A stretch of 64,000 nucleotides of DNA from Deinococcus hopiensis KR-140 (GCF_900176165.1 NZ_FWWU01000009.1:1428501-1492500), one strand, 5' to 3'; positions 10,710 to 23,218 are shown, numbered from the stretch's first letter. Translations and numbers: made by a program. The notes: a model not told the origin generated them from the letters alone.

Positions 10710-11333
10710 TCACTTCAGGTAGGGCGAGAAGCGGCCCAGCGCTGCCGCGTCGGGCACGGTGCTGCGCAGCAGGCGGTTGCCACCGAAGGTCAGCAGGAGA
10801 CTCGGGGAGTCCACGGCCTTGCCGCCCACCCGGGGACTTCCGCTGAGCAGCGCCTGGGCCGAGTGTACGTCGAAAACGAGGGTGGTGGCCTGCAGCGCGG
10901 GGGTGTCCGCCTTCACCCCGCCCCGTGCCGCCACGAAGTCGCTCTTGGCGTACAGCACGACTTCCGCTGCCGTGAGGTTCCTGACCTTTGCGTCCGAGAA
11001 GGTGACGCCGCCCGTCGCGGTCACCACGCCGCTTTTCAGGTCATAGACGATCGTGGAGGCCTTCAGGGTGGCACCCTCGGGCGTCGTGACGGTGGCGCCC
11101 TGGGCGGTCAGACGTTCGCCCGGCCTAAGCTGCATGCGGTCGGCCACCAGGCGTACGCCGTTCTTGGCGTCCGTCGCCGTGCCGCCCTGAGGAAAGTCGG
11201 TCGCGCCCGTCTCCAGATTGAGGTTTTGTGCTCCGCGCGGCGAGACGTTCAGGCCGCCGAAGGTCACGGCTTGGCCGGATCCCAGGGTCACCGAGGCGAG
11301 CAGGGGCAGCAGGGTCAGGAGGGAACGCTTCAT
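10710..11333 (-). CDS. LptA/OstA-like periplasmic protein
   Basis: A 207-aa exported protein: an N-terminal signal peptide (MKRSLLTLLPLLASVTLGSGQA, cut near residue 21) followed by beta-rich repeats of the OstA/LptA type such as RLTAQGATVTTPEG, VVTATGGVTFSD and DFVAARGGVKAD. In Proteobacteria LptA bridges lipopolysaccharide across the periplasm. Deinococcus has an outer-membrane-like layer but no classical LPS, so the cargo is unknown. A TAGGGT box stands 7 nt before the ATG. It is divergent from a cell-wall amidase, both being envelope genes. Confidence 0.8.
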   Translation of the reverse strand: MKRSLLTLLPLLASVTLGSGQAVTFGGLNVSPRGAQNLNLETGATDFPQGGTATDAKNGVRLVADRMQLRPGERLTAQGATVTTPEGATLKASTIVYDLKSGVVTATGGVTFSDAKVRNLTAAEVVLYAKSDFVAARGGVKADTPALQATTLVFDVHSAQALLSGSPRVGGKAVDSPSLLLTFGGNRLLRSTVPDAAALGRFSPYLK

Positions 11334-11340
11334 GGACCCC

Positions 11341-11346
11341 ACCCTA
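11341..11346 (-). promoter_or_regulatory. -10 box TAGGGT of the LptA-like gene
   Basis: Minus-strand TAGGGT, 7 nt before the ATG at 11333. Confidence 0.5.
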
Positions 11347-11424
11347 GCGCCCCCGCTTTAAGCGGCGTGAGCGGAGGCGTCAGGCGGGCATCAGGGGCCT
11401 CGTTTTTTCCCGGAAGCCCCGCGC

Positions 11425-11430
11425 TACACT
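11425..11430 (+). promoter_or_regulatory. -10 box TACACT of the amidase gene
   Basis: TACACT followed by CGGGGCA (7 nt) and the GTG start at 11438. Confidence 0.5.
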
Positions 11431-11437
11431 CGGGGCA

Positions 11438-12553
11438 GTGAAGCGCTTCCCCCTGCTGCTCCTGCTCGCGGCTTCCTCCGCGCTGTCCGGCCCGGCGCTC
11501 GCCGCGCCCCGCGTCGGTACCCACGACGGCTACACCCGGGTGGTGTTCGACTTGCCCCACGCCACCACCGCGAGCGCCCGCGTGTCTGCAGGCAGCGTGA
11601 CCGTGAAGCTCGGCCTGAGCCTGCCCGCTGCGAACGGTCCGCTGGGGGCTCCCGGCGTCACGGCCTATGCCGTTGCGGGCAGTACGGTGACCGTCACCCT
11701 GGCGAAAGGACACGCCCAGGCCCAGGCGAAAGTCCTTCCCGCAGCCGGTGGCCAGGCCGCGCGGCTGGTGATCGACGTGCCCACAAGCACCGCCGCCGCG
11801 AAGGTTTCCGCCACTCCGCCCGCCAGGAAAGCCCCCCCCGCCAGCACTTCCACCGCCAAGCCGCCGTCCCGCCCCCGCGTGGTGCTGGACCCCGGCCACG
11901 GCGGCATCGATCCCGGGATGCAGAGCCAGTGGGTGCAGGAGCATGAGGTCACGCTCTCGGTGGCCCTGCGCGTGCGGGACCTGCTGCGCGAGCACGGTGT
12001 GGACGTGGTGATGACCCGAGAGAAGAACGCGGATCTCAGCGACGACAAGACCACGGACCTGGACCTGCGTTCGAGAATGGCGAGCAACGCGAATACCAGC
12101 GCCTACGTCAGCATCCACGTTAACGCTTCTGCCAGCCCGAGCAGTCAGGGCATCGAGACCTACTATTTCGGCAAGCCCCTCGCCGGGCAAAAGCGCGGCG
12201 TCGCCATTCTGGAAAACGGTGGCGGCAGCCTCGGTCAGGAGTTGACCCGGCGTGCGGCGAACAGCGCCCAGGGCCTGCTCGGTGACCTGCTCGCCCAGGC
12301 CAAGCTCGCCTTCTCACGCCAGCTCGCGCAGAAGGTGCAGGCCAGTCTCATCTCCGCCACGGGGGCGGTCAACCGGGGCGTGCAGACCGAAACCTTCTAC
12401 GTCATCCGCAACCCCACCACCGCCGCCATCCTGATCGAGGTGGGCTTCGGCAGCAGCCCGGTGGAAGGCCCCCGCCTCGCCCTGCCCGCCTACCGGGACA
12501 GGCTCGCGGGCGCAATAGCGCGGGCGATCCTGAACTTTTTGAATATGAAGTAG
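11438..12553 (+). CDS. N-acetylmuramoyl-L-alanine amidase (Amidase_3)
   Basis: A 371-aa secreted peptidoglycan hydrolase that cuts between N-acetylmuramic acid and L-alanine. It starts with a signal peptide (about 1-22, ending ALAAP), then an AMIN-like beta domain (about 24-118) and a proline/threonine linker (about 120-146). The zinc amidase domain follows: LDPGHGGIDPG with ligand H154, a glutamate in the EVTLSV block (E170), a histidine in VSIHVNA and the catalytic glutamate in LIEVGF near the end. The start is GTG at 11438, set by the TACACT box. A terminator follows directly. Confidence 0.93.
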   Translation: MKRFPLLLLLAASSALSGPALAAPRVGTHDGYTRVVFDLPHATTASARVSAGSVTVKLGLSLPAANGPLGAPGVTAYAVAGSTVTVTLAKGHAQAQAKVLPAAGGQAARLVIDVPTSTAAAKVSATPPARKAPPASTSTAKPPSRPRVVLDPGHGGIDPGMQSQWVQEHEVTLSVALRVRDLLREHGVDVVMTREKNADLSDDKTTDLDLRSRMASNANTSAYVSIHVNASASPSSQGIETYYFGKPLAGQKRGVAILENGGGSLGQELTRRAANSAQGLLGDLLAQAKLAFSRQLAQKVQASLISATGAVNRGVQTETFYVIRNPTTAAILIEVGFGSSPVEGPRLALPAYRDRLAGAIARAILNFLNMK

Positions 12554-12593
12554 GACCGCGCAAGCAGCCCCGTGCAGCTGGGCGGCCTTTTTT
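12553..12593 (+). terminator. Intrinsic terminator of the amidase gene
   Basis: An imperfect GC-rich stem (12553-12565 with 12577-12587) is followed by six T residues (12588-12593). Confidence 0.6.
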
Positions 12594-12848
12594 GACGGCA
12601 GGACCCGGCAAAACGGCTGGACGCTGGAGTATTCGGGCGGGTCATGGTTCGTCTCCTGACTCGCCACCGTGAAGTGACTGAAGTGCAGCAAGGCGATGTG
12701 TGGCCTCGTCCGCCAGTAGGCTCGGCGCCATTTCAGCGCAGGAGGCGGAAAGCCACCGCCAGATCCCGCACTCCCTCCACTGACCGAATCGGCGCCGAGG
12801 CGAGAAAGCCCCGCGGCGTCTCCGCTGCGGTTTCCTCGTTTGACCGCC
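12594..12848. other. Intergenic stretch, nothing recognised
   Basis: A convergent space between the amidase and the adenosyltransferase. I see no gene, repeat or RNA beyond the terminator at its left edge. Confidence 0.5.
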
Positions 12849-13412
12849 TTACCGCCGTCCCTTCACTGTCCAGCGTTCCTCACCCACGCCTGCCCTCGCG
12901 TTGGCCGCTCGGGCCATCACGAACAGCAGGTCCGAGACACGGTTGAGGTAGACCTGCACGTGTCCGTTGACCTCCTCCTCGTGCGTGAGGCGTATCACCT
13001 CGCGCTCTGCCCGGCGGGCCACGGCGCGGGCAACTTGCAGGGTGGCGGCGAGCGGCGTGCCGCCGGGGTGGACAAAGGCCGTCAAGGGCGGCACCGCCTC
13101 CTGGTAGCGGTCGATCACCGCTTCCAGAAAGGCGATGTCCTCGGCGTCCATCCGGCTGAGCTTTTGCCCATAGGGGCTCTCCAGCCGGGTGGCGAGGTCC
13201 GCGCCCACGTCAAAGAGTGCGTTTTGGAGGTACTCCAGGTCCGCGTCCATCCCGGCGTCGGGCTGCGCCGCATGCGCCCGCGCCAGCCCCAGCAGGCTGT
13301 TGAGTTCGTCCACGGTACCGTAGGCCTCGACGCGGACGTGCGCCTTGCTCACCCGGTCCGCGCCGTAGAGTCCCGTGGAGCCGCTGTCGCCCGTGCGTGT
13401 GTAGAGCTTCAT
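12849..13412 (-). CDS. Cob(I)alamin adenosyltransferase, PduO type
   Basis: A 187-aa four-helix-bundle enzyme that transfers adenosyl from ATP to cob(I)alamin, giving adenosylcobalamin. The ATP-binding N-terminus YTRTGDSGSTGLYG (residues 4-17) and VEAYGTVDELNSLLG (28-42) are diagnostic, as is RAVARRAEREVI (about 127-138). The length is that of the family. TACCCT lies 7 nt upstream of the ATG. No other cobalamin gene is adjacent. Confidence 0.94.
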   Translation of the reverse strand: MKLYTRTGDSGSTGLYGADRVSKAHVRVEAYGTVDELNSLLGLARAHAAQPDAGMDADLEYLQNALFDVGADLATRLESPYGQKLSRMDAEDIAFLEAVIDRYQEAVPPLTAFVHPGGTPLAATLQVARAVARRAEREVIRLTHEEEVNGHVQVYLNRVSDLLFVMARAANARAGVGEERWTVKGRR

Positions 13413-13419
13413 GCAAGAC

Positions 13420-13425
13420 AGGGTA
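13420..13425 (-). promoter_or_regulatory. -10 box TACCCT of the adenosyltransferase gene
   Basis: TACCCT-GTCTTGC-ATG. The same 16 bases occur before the gamma-glutamyltransferase-like gene at 43111. Confidence 0.5.
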
Positions 13426-13472
13426 GTGGGTTGTGGGAGGCGCGTCGTAGGAAGCTTCCACAGCCCACTGGC

Positions 13473-14975
<1,503 letters not shown>

Positions 14976-15018
14976 ACGGGGTCCTCCGGGATGGGAATGA
15001 ACGGTGAAGCCTCTATCA

Positions 15019-15032
15019 TGGAAGTGATTCCA
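15019..15032. promoter_or_regulatory. Small palindrome upstream of malQ
   Basis: TGGAA-GTGA-TTCCA lies about 45 bp before malQ in a locally AT-rich stretch and could be an operator. This is weak evidence. Confidence 0.25.
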
Positions 15033-15145
15033 AAGATCAGAAGAGTATATTACCCGTTCGAGTGTAGCCAGAGGCACAAGCGGGCCATGAGGAAAAGCCC
15101 AGACGCCTTTAGGACGTGGTATGGGGAAGGGTTCGAGAACGGGAA

Positions 15146-15175
15146 GAGGGCGGTAAGCCCGTTGGCCCCGCCCTC
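15146..15175 (-). terminator. Hairpin after greA
   Basis: GAGGGCGG (15146-15153) pairs with CCGCCCTC (15168-15175), 18 nt beyond the greA stop codon. There is no T-run, so terminator function is likely but unproven. Confidence 0.5.
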
Positions 15176-15192
15176 CCGAATGTTTTTGGCGT

Positions 15193-15666
15193 TTAGCCGT
15201 AGGCCACTTCGAGCACCTTGAACTTCTTCGGCCCCCGGGGCGAGGGCACCAGCACGAGGTCCCCCTCCCGCTTGCCCGCCAGCGCCTGCCCGATGGGGCT
15301 GGCATCGCTGACCTTGCCCTTCAGCACGTCCACCTCGTAGGTGCCCACAAGCTCGAAGGTACGCGGCTCGCCCCCGTCCACGGCCTGAATGACCACCCGC
15401 GCGCCCAGGCCGATGCCACCGGACGCGTCTTCAGGGATGATCTGCGCGCGTTCGAGCTGATCTTCAAGTTCCACGATGCGCGATTCGTTCTCGCTCTGCT
15501 GCATGCGGGCCTCGTCGTAGGCTGCACTTTCCCGCAGGTCACCGTCGGCGATGGCCGAGCCCATATAGTCGCTGATCTGTTCGCGGCGAACCGTCTTGAG
15601 GTACTCCAGCGTCTCCTTCAGCTTGTCGTAGCCGCGCTGGGTCATGGTGATGCGGGTTTTGGTCAT
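15193..15666 (-). CDS. greA: Transcription elongation factor GreA
   Basis: A 157-aa factor that enters the RNA polymerase secondary channel and stimulates cleavage of backtracked RNA. It has an N-terminal coiled coil (about 1-76) whose tip keeps the acidic catalytic pair as GDLRES (family GDLSEN), then the FKBP-like domain (GIGLGARVVIQ, VSDASPIGQALAGKREGD). The retained acidic pair argues for true GreA rather than an inhibitory Gfh1-type paralogue. The ATG at 15666 is set by a TATAAT box 8 nt upstream. Confidence 0.93.
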   Translation of the reverse strand: MTKTRITMTQRGYDKLKETLEYLKTVRREQISDYMGSAIADGDLRESAAYDEARMQQSENESRIVELEDQLERAQIIPEDASGGIGLGARVVIQAVDGGEPRTFELVGTYEVDVLKGKVSDASPIGQALAGKREGDLVLVPSPRGPKKFKVLEVAYG

Positions 15667-15674
15667 AACGGCCA

Positions 15675-15680
15675 ATTATA
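15675..15680 (-). promoter_or_regulatory. -10 box TATAAT of greA
   Basis: A consensus TATAAT on the minus strand, 8 nt from the ATG, leaves essentially no 5' leader. Confidence 0.55.
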
Positions 15681-15865
15681 GGGCATGGGGGACGGAGGAC
15701 AGGAGGCAAGAGGTGGATGGCCCTGGAAGCCTTTCTCTCCTCGGTGCGTTCCCGCAAAGGCAGGACTGCAGCCCTGAGACAGGCGGTCAGGGACAGCCAC
15801 CTTCCTCCGGGTGGCCCAAATCTCGACGAGAGAACAGCAGGAAGGATCCCCGAAAGTCCTGCTGC

Positions 15866-16936
15866 TCAGAATTCGTCGCGCATCAGCATCAGCCGGACCT
15901 CGTGCGGGCTCGTGGCCGCCTCCAGCGCTTCTTCGAGCGAGATCAGTTTGCGCCGGTGCAGCATCACGAGGTGCTGGTCGAAGGTCTGCATCCCCCGGAT
16001 GTTGTCTTCCATCATGGCGTCTTTGATGTAAGGCGTCTTCTCGGGGTCCTTGATGTAGTCCTTGACGAGGGCGGTGCCCAGCAGGATCTCGGCGGCCAGC
16101 ACCCGGCCCTGCCCGTCGGCGCGCGGCAGCAGGCGCTGCGACACGATGCCCACCAGTGCCTGCGCGAGTTGCTGCCGGACCTGGTGGTGCTCGTTGAGGG
16201 GAAAGAAGTCGATGATGCGGTTGACCGTCTGTACCGTGTCCTGCGTATGCAGCGTGGAAAGCACGAGGTGGCCCGTCTGCGCGGCGGCCAGCGCCGTTTC
16301 CACCGTGTCCTTGTCGCGCATCTCGCCGATCATCAGAACGTCCGGGTCCTGGCGCAGGGCGTACTTGAGTGCAGTGCGGAAGTCGCGCGTGTCCATGCCG
16401 ATCTCGCGCTGCACAACGAGGCTTTTGTCATTCTTGTGCAGAAATTCGATGGGGTCTTCGATGGTAATGATGTTGTACGCGGCGTTGTGGTTGATGTGCG
16501 AGATCATCGCTGCGAGCGTGGTGCTCTTGCCGCTGCCCGTCTGTCCGGTGATCAGCACCAGGCCCTGCGACGACTGCGTGAGCTGTTTCATCACGCCCGG
16601 TGGCAATCCCAGCAGGTCGAAGGTCGGCGCCGTCGCCATCACGCGCCGGATGACGATGCCCACCGCGCCCCGTTGCCGGAACACGTTGCAGCGGAATCGG
16701 CCCAGCTCCGGCACCGTGTAGGCCAGGTCGAGTTCGTTCATGGCCGCAAACTCCTGCCGCTGCTCGGGCGTCAGCAGGGTCTGGGCCAGCGCGATCATCG
16801 CGTCCGGGTTCAGGTACTGAATTCCCATCGGTTGCAGCCGCCCATCTACCCGGCCCATCGGCGGACTGCCCGCCTGCAGGTGCAGGTCCGAGGCGTGATG
16901 GACCACCATCTCCCGGAGCAGATCATGAAGATTCAT
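15866..16936 (-). CDS. pilT: Type IV pilus retraction ATPase PilT
   Basis: A 356-aa hexameric ATPase that powers pilus retraction, twitching motility and DNA uptake (Deinococcus is naturally transformable). Walker A is GQTGSGKST at 131-139, followed by the Asp box (IITIEDPIEF), Walker B (DVLMIGEMRD) and the His box (GHLVLSTLHT). The length matches the PilT family. The ATG at 16936 overlaps the panC stop (ATGA), so it is translated from the holin-like/panC message. No other pilus gene is adjacent. Confidence 0.95.
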   Translation of the reverse strand: MNLHDLLREMVVHHASDLHLQAGSPPMGRVDGRLQPMGIQYLNPDAMIALAQTLLTPEQRQEFAAMNELDLAYTVPELGRFRCNVFRQRGAVGIVIRRVMATAPTFDLLGLPPGVMKQLTQSSQGLVLITGQTGSGKSTTLAAMISHINHNAAYNIITIEDPIEFLHKNDKSLVVQREIGMDTRDFRTALKYALRQDPDVLMIGEMRDKDTVETALAAAQTGHLVLSTLHTQDTVQTVNRIIDFFPLNEHHQVRQQLAQALVGIVSQRLLPRADGQGRVLAAEILLGTALVKDYIKDPEKTPYIKDAMMEDNIRGMQTFDQHLVMLHRRKLISLEEALEAATSPHEVRLMLMRDEF

Positions 16937-17811
16937 CGTGTGCCCCCCATTGTAGCGCTGGGAGTGGACTCGGGCCACAGGGGCATGTTGTCGATGAGCC
17001 GGACCCCGAACATCCGGGCGGCGATCAGGACCCGGGTCAGGGCGTCCTCCGTGGCCTGCGGGTGCTCGGTCATGTTTCCGTCCACCACCGTCAGGTAGTC
17101 GAGCTGCACCCCGGGTTCGGTGGCCAGCACGTCCAGCCCGGACTGCCGCAGCCGCTTCACCTCGCGCTCACCCCTCAGGGCAGTGTCCTGCACGGCGCGC
17201 AGGGCCCGCGACAGCACCGCGGCCCGCTCCCGCTGCTCCGCGCTGAGGTAACTGTTGCGGCTGCTCAGGGCCAGCCCGGACGCCTCACGCACTGTCGGTA
17301 CCCCCACGATCCCCACAGGCACATCGAGGTCCCGCACCATCTGCCGCACCACCGCCAGTTGTTGCCAGTCTTTCTCCCCGAAGTAGGCCCGGTGGGGCCT
17401 CACCACATTCAGCAGCTTCAAGACCACCGTCGCCACTCCGTCAAAGTGACCGGGGCGCGACGTTCCCTCGGGCGGCCCGGAGACGCGGCCCACCGACACC
17501 GTGGTGGCGTAGCCGTCCGGGTACATCGCCGCTACAGAGGGGTGAAACAGGAAGTCGGCTCCCGCCTCGCCCACCACCTCCAGGTCCCGGGCAAGGTCCC
17601 GGGGATAACGCGAGAGGTCCTCTCCAGTGCCGAACTGTCTCGGGTTCACGAAGACGCTGACCACCACCACGCCGCATTCCGCGTGTGCTCGGCGGATCAG
17701 GGTGGCGTGTCCCCCGTGCAGGTAGCCCATCGTGGGCACAAAGCCCACCCGTCCCGCTCCCTCCAGGGCGGCGCGGACCTCGTCCGGGGTGTGAAGCAGT
17801 CGGGCGCTCAC
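16933..17811 (-). CDS. panC: Pantothenate synthetase
   Basis: A 292-aa enzyme that condenses pantoate and beta-alanine with ATP to form pantothenate, the coenzyme A precursor. The HIGH-like block FVPTMGYLHGGHATLI (about 24-39), VSVFVNPRQFG, YFGEKDWQQL and the KMSKS-like region SSRNSYLS are all visible. The start is GTG at 17811, whose GTGA overlaps the stop of the upstream holin-like gene. The stop overlaps the pilT start, making a three-gene overlapping operon. Confidence 0.95.
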   Translation of the reverse strand: MSARLLHTPDEVRAALEGAGRVGFVPTMGYLHGGHATLIRRAHAECGVVVVSVFVNPRQFGTGEDLSRYPRDLARDLEVVGEAGADFLFHPSVAAMYPDGYATTVSVGRVSGPPEGTSRPGHFDGVATVVLKLLNVVRPHRAYFGEKDWQQLAVVRQMVRDLDVPVGIVGVPTVREASGLALSSRNSYLSAEQRERAAVLSRALRAVQDTALRGEREVKRLRQSGLDVLATEPGVQLDYLTVVDGNMTEHPQATEDALTRVLIAARMFGVRLIDNMPLWPESTPSATMGGTR

Positions 17812-18176
17812 TTGCGTTCCCCATCCAGGCCGAGCGCGTGGACGATCCGGTCCAAAATCCAGCTCACGACGCTCAGCACGAGCGCGCCGAGGATGGCCCC
17901 CGTCAGGCCCGAGACGTTCAGCGCCGTGACGCTCGCCGCGAGCCACAGCACCACGCCGTTGACCACCAGGGTAAAGAGGCCCAGCGTCAAGACGTTCACC
18001 GGCAGGCTCAGCAGCAGCAGCACCGGGCGGATCAGGGCGTTGACCAGCCCCAGGACGAGCGCGGAGATCAGGACGCTGCCCACGTCGGCACCAGGCGTGA
18101 AGCTCACGCCTGGGTACACCCGCGTCACGAGGTACAGCGCCAGCGCATTGACCAGCAGCCGGAGGAGGAAACCCAT
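17808..18176 (-). CDS. Phage holin family 4-TM membrane protein
   Basis: A 122-aa, almost entirely hydrophobic protein with four predicted transmembrane segments (about 2-20, 32-52, 58-80 and 88-112). It starts MGFLLRLLVNALALYLVT, the pattern of the DUF360/Mycobacterial 4-TM holin superfamily. Members are widespread chromosomal membrane proteins of unknown role; despite the name there is no phage context here. It is the first gene of the panC-pilT operon. A TACTAT box (18188-18193) lies 11 nt upstream of the ATG. Confidence 0.82.
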   Translation of the reverse strand: MGFLLRLLVNALALYLVTRVYPGVSFTPGADVGSVLISALVLGLVNALIRPVLLLLSLPVNVLTLGLFTLVVNGVVLWLAASVTALNVSGLTGAILGALVLSVVSWILDRIVHALGLDGERK

Positions 18177-18187
18177 AGGAGGGCAGG

Positions 18188-18193
18188 ATAGTA
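18188..18193 (-). promoter_or_regulatory. -10 box TACTAT of the holin-panC-pilT operon
   Basis: TACTAT on the minus strand, 11 nt before the ATG, predicts a leader of a few nucleotides. Confidence 0.4.
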
Positions 18194-18201
18194 CAGGTTG
18201 G

Positions 18202-19809
<1,608 letters not shown>

Positions 19810-19816
19810 GGGCCAG

Positions 19817-19822
19817 AGCGTA
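19817..19822 (-). promoter_or_regulatory. -10 box TACGCT of the GH13 gene
   Basis: Minus-strand TACGCT, 7 nt before the ATG at 19809. Confidence 0.45.
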
Positions 19823-19881
19823 GCAGGAACGGGGCAGGAGCTGAATCGGTTCAGTGAGGCGCAGTGGAAGACGCCTCCCCA

Positions 19882-20241
19882 TCAGGTCAGCGGTTGCAGC
19901 TGAACTTCCCGGCTTCCCCGTGCCATCCAGCCCTTCAGCGCTTGCAGGCCCTCGTCGCTGAGTTCGGTGGAAGCCGTTGCGTCTGACCGGACCGACCAGC
20001 CGCGCCGGTTGGCTTCCTCAGGCAGGTTTTGAAAGGTGTAGCGGCCTGCTGTCACGGTCCCCGACAGCCGCACCGTTGCCAAGTGCGCGTAATACTCGCG
20101 CTCGAAGCGCTTTTGCTGCCGCTCCTCACTGTGCTGGTCGATGCCGGATACACCGAAGAACATGAAAAAGGCCCCAAAGTCGGGCAGCGAGGCAAAGCGC
20201 CTGCGCCGGGCCCGAAGCTCGGTGAGCTGTACGGTCTTCAT
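19882..20241 (-). CDS. Hypothetical protein (119 aa)
   Basis: A basic-to-mixed soluble protein starting MKTVQLTELRARRRRFAS, with an aromatic-rich stretch (DFGAFFMFFGVSG, residues about 21-33) and a C-terminal half containing EEANRRGWSVRSDA. I do not recognise a family. A TACCCT box 6 nt before the ATG supports expression. It lies between minC and the glucosidase gene on the same strand with no overlap, so no functional link can be inferred. Confidence 0.6.
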   Translation of the reverse strand: MKTVQLTELRARRRRFASLPDFGAFFMFFGVSGIDQHSEERQQKRFEREYYAHLATVRLSGTVTAGRYTFQNLPEEANRRGWSVRSDATASTELSDEGLQALKGWMARGSREVQLQPLT

Positions 20242-20282
20242 ATGAAGAGGGTACTGGGCAAGTGGGGCGGCTTTGGTCCTGC

Positions 20283-20890
<608 letters not shown>

Positions 20891-20895
20891 CATCC

Positions 20896-20901
20896 ACTCT
20901 A
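20896..20901 (-). promoter_or_regulatory. -10 box TAGAGT of minC
   Basis: Minus-strand TAGAGT, 7 nt before the ATG. Confidence 0.45.
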
Positions 20902-20975
20902 CCCCGGGTGGGCGCGTGGGCGCGGCCTTTTCCGCTTTCGGGGCGTTGGGTGCATACATCGGGCGGGCGACGTGG

Positions 20976-20981
20976 TATAAA
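20976..20981 (+). promoter_or_regulatory. Candidate -10 box TATAAA of the S1-domain gene
   Basis: TATAAA stands about 32 nt before the start codon, with AGGAGG (21001-21006) between them. This gene, unlike many neighbours, has a classical leader and ribosome binding site. Confidence 0.45.
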
Positions 20982-20994
20982 ATGTGACTTATGT

Positions 20995-21402
<408 letters not shown>

Positions 21403-21486
21403 TTCCCTTTCGTCCTGCGCGGCACCCTCGATTCAGCTGGGGGTGCCGCCGCCCGTTGTGGGCGGCAGACTTTGCTAGCGTGGGCC

Positions 21487-23136
21487 ATGCACACCCTGGA
21501 CACGGACGTGATCGTCGTGGGAGCGGGCCTGGCGGGCTTGACCGCCGCCGCTGAGGTGGCCGACGCCGGACGCCGCGCCCTGCTGCTCGATCAGGAAGGC
21601 GAGCAGAATCTGGGCGGACAGGCCCACTGGTCCTTTGGCGGCCTCTTTCTGGTGGATTCCCCCGAGCAGCGCCGCCTGGGCATCCGCGACTCACCCGAGC
21701 TGGCGTGGAGCGACTGGGAGAACAACGCGGGTTTTGACCGCCCCGAGGACCACTGGCCCCGGCAGTGGGCCCGCGCCTACGTGGAGTTCGCAGCGGGCGA
21801 GAAGCGCGCGTGGCTGACGAACATGGGCCTGCGTTTCTTTCCCGCTGTGGGCTGGGCTGAGCGCGGCGGCCAGGGCGCAGGCGGACCGGGCAACAGCGTA
21901 CCGCGCTTTCACATCACCTGGGGTACCGGGCCGGGGGTGGTGGAGCCGTTCGAGCGCCGGGTGCGCGAGCACGTGGCCGCCGGACGCATCACCTTCCATT
22001 TTCGCCACTGCGTGCGTGGCCTGAACATCACGAACGGTGCCGTTCACGGCGTATACGGCGCCGTGCTTGAACCCTCGGACGTCGGCAGGGGCGAGGCGAG
22101 TTCCCGGGTGGTGGTGGGGGACTTCAGCCTGAACGCAGGCGCGGTGATCATTACCTCGGGCGGCATTGGGGGAAACCTCGACCTGGTGCGGCGCAACTGG
22201 CCCACGGAGCGGCTTGGGCCTGCCCCGGCCTTCATGGTGGCGGGCGTGCCCAGACACGTGGACGGCGAGTTGCAGGGCGTGGTACGCGATGCAGGCGCAA
22301 GCCTCATTCACCCGGACCGCATGTGGCACTACACAGAAGGGCTGCGCAACTGGAGCCCGGTCTGGCCGGGCCACGGCATCCGGGTGCTGCCCGGGCCGAG
22401 CAGCCTGTGGCTGGATCCCACTGGGCGGCGGCTGCCTCACCCGCACTATCCCGGCTTCGATACGCTGGGAGCGCTGACGCACATCGGGCGGCAAGGCTAT
22501 CCGTACACGTGGTTTGTCCTCAACCGGTCGATCATCAAGAAGGAATTCGCCCTCTCCGGCAGCGAACAGAACCCGGACCTCACCGGCCGTGACCTCCGCC
22601 TGACGCTGCGGCGAGCCTCTGGGCGGGTACAGGCCCCAGTTCAGGCGTTTATGGACTACGGCGAGGATTTCGTGGTGCGCGACACCCTACCCGAACTGGC
22701 GGACGGAATGAACGCCCTTGTCGGCAATGGCCTGCTGGACCCCGCCGTTCTCGAGCGCGAACTCCGCGAACGGGACTTCCAGACCCTGAACCCTGCGGGC
22801 AAGGACGCACAGCTGGCCCTTGTCCGCAGCGCCCGGGCCCTGATCACCGAGCGCCTGATCCGAGTGGCCAAACCCGCGCCCATCCTCGATCCCGCGGATG
22901 GCCCGCTGATCGCCGTCCGTATGAACGTCCTGACCCGCAAAACGCTGGGTGGCCTGGAAACGGACCTGTCGGGGCAGGTGCTGCGTCCCGGCGGTCGGCC
23001 TATCCCCGGCCTGTACGCGGCGGGTGAGGTGGCGGGCTTCGGCGGCGGTGGGATGCACGGCTACCGCTCGCTGGAAGGCACCTTCCTGGGCGGCTGCCTT
23101 TTCAGCGGGCGGGTGGCGGGACGGGCAGCGGTATGA
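21487..23136 (+). CDS. FAD-binding dehydrogenase (KstD/fumarate-reductase-like)
   Basis: A 549-aa flavoprotein with the dinucleotide-binding motif DVIVVGAGLAGLTAAAEVA at residues 7-25 and the C-terminal FAD block GLYAAGEVAGFGGGGMHGYR. The body matches the COG3573 group of predicted oxidoreductases related to 3-ketosteroid dehydrogenases and fumarate reductase flavoproteins; the substrate is unknown. No signal peptide. TAGCGT (21476-21481) lies 5 nt before the ATG. It ends about 80 bp before htrA on the same strand. Confidence 0.88.
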   Translation: MHTLDTDVIVVGAGLAGLTAAAEVADAGRRALLLDQEGEQNLGGQAHWSFGGLFLVDSPEQRRLGIRDSPELAWSDWENNAGFDRPEDHWPRQWARAYVEFAAGEKRAWLTNMGLRFFPAVGWAERGGQGAGGPGNSVPRFHITWGTGPGVVEPFERRVREHVAAGRITFHFRHCVRGLNITNGAVHGVYGAVLEPSDVGRGEASSRVVVGDFSLNAGAVIITSGGIGGNLDLVRRNWPTERLGPAPAFMVAGVPRHVDGELQGVVRDAGASLIHPDRMWHYTEGLRNWSPVWPGHGIRVLPGPSSLWLDPTGRRLPHPHYPGFDTLGALTHIGRQGYPYTWFVLNRSIIKKEFALSGSEQNPDLTGRDLRLTLRRASGRVQAPVQAFMDYGEDFVVRDTLPELADGMNALVGNGLLDPAVLERELRERDFQTLNPAGKDAQLALVRSARALITERLIRVAKPAPILDPADGPLIAVRMNVLTRKTLGGLETDLSGQVLRPGGRPIPGLYAAGEVAGFGGGGMHGYRSLEGTFLGGCLFSGRVAGRAAV

Positions 23137-23218
23137 CGCGGAGGGCAGCATGCCGTGTGCTCTCCGCCCTCCGCTTGTCTTTAACCCCCATGTAACCGGC
23201 TGGCCGCACACTGCGGCC

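Noticed and set aside
17808..18176. Prophage remnant suggested by the holin-family name
   Set aside because: No lysin, portal, capsid or integrase genes nearby; the family is a common chromosomal membrane protein.
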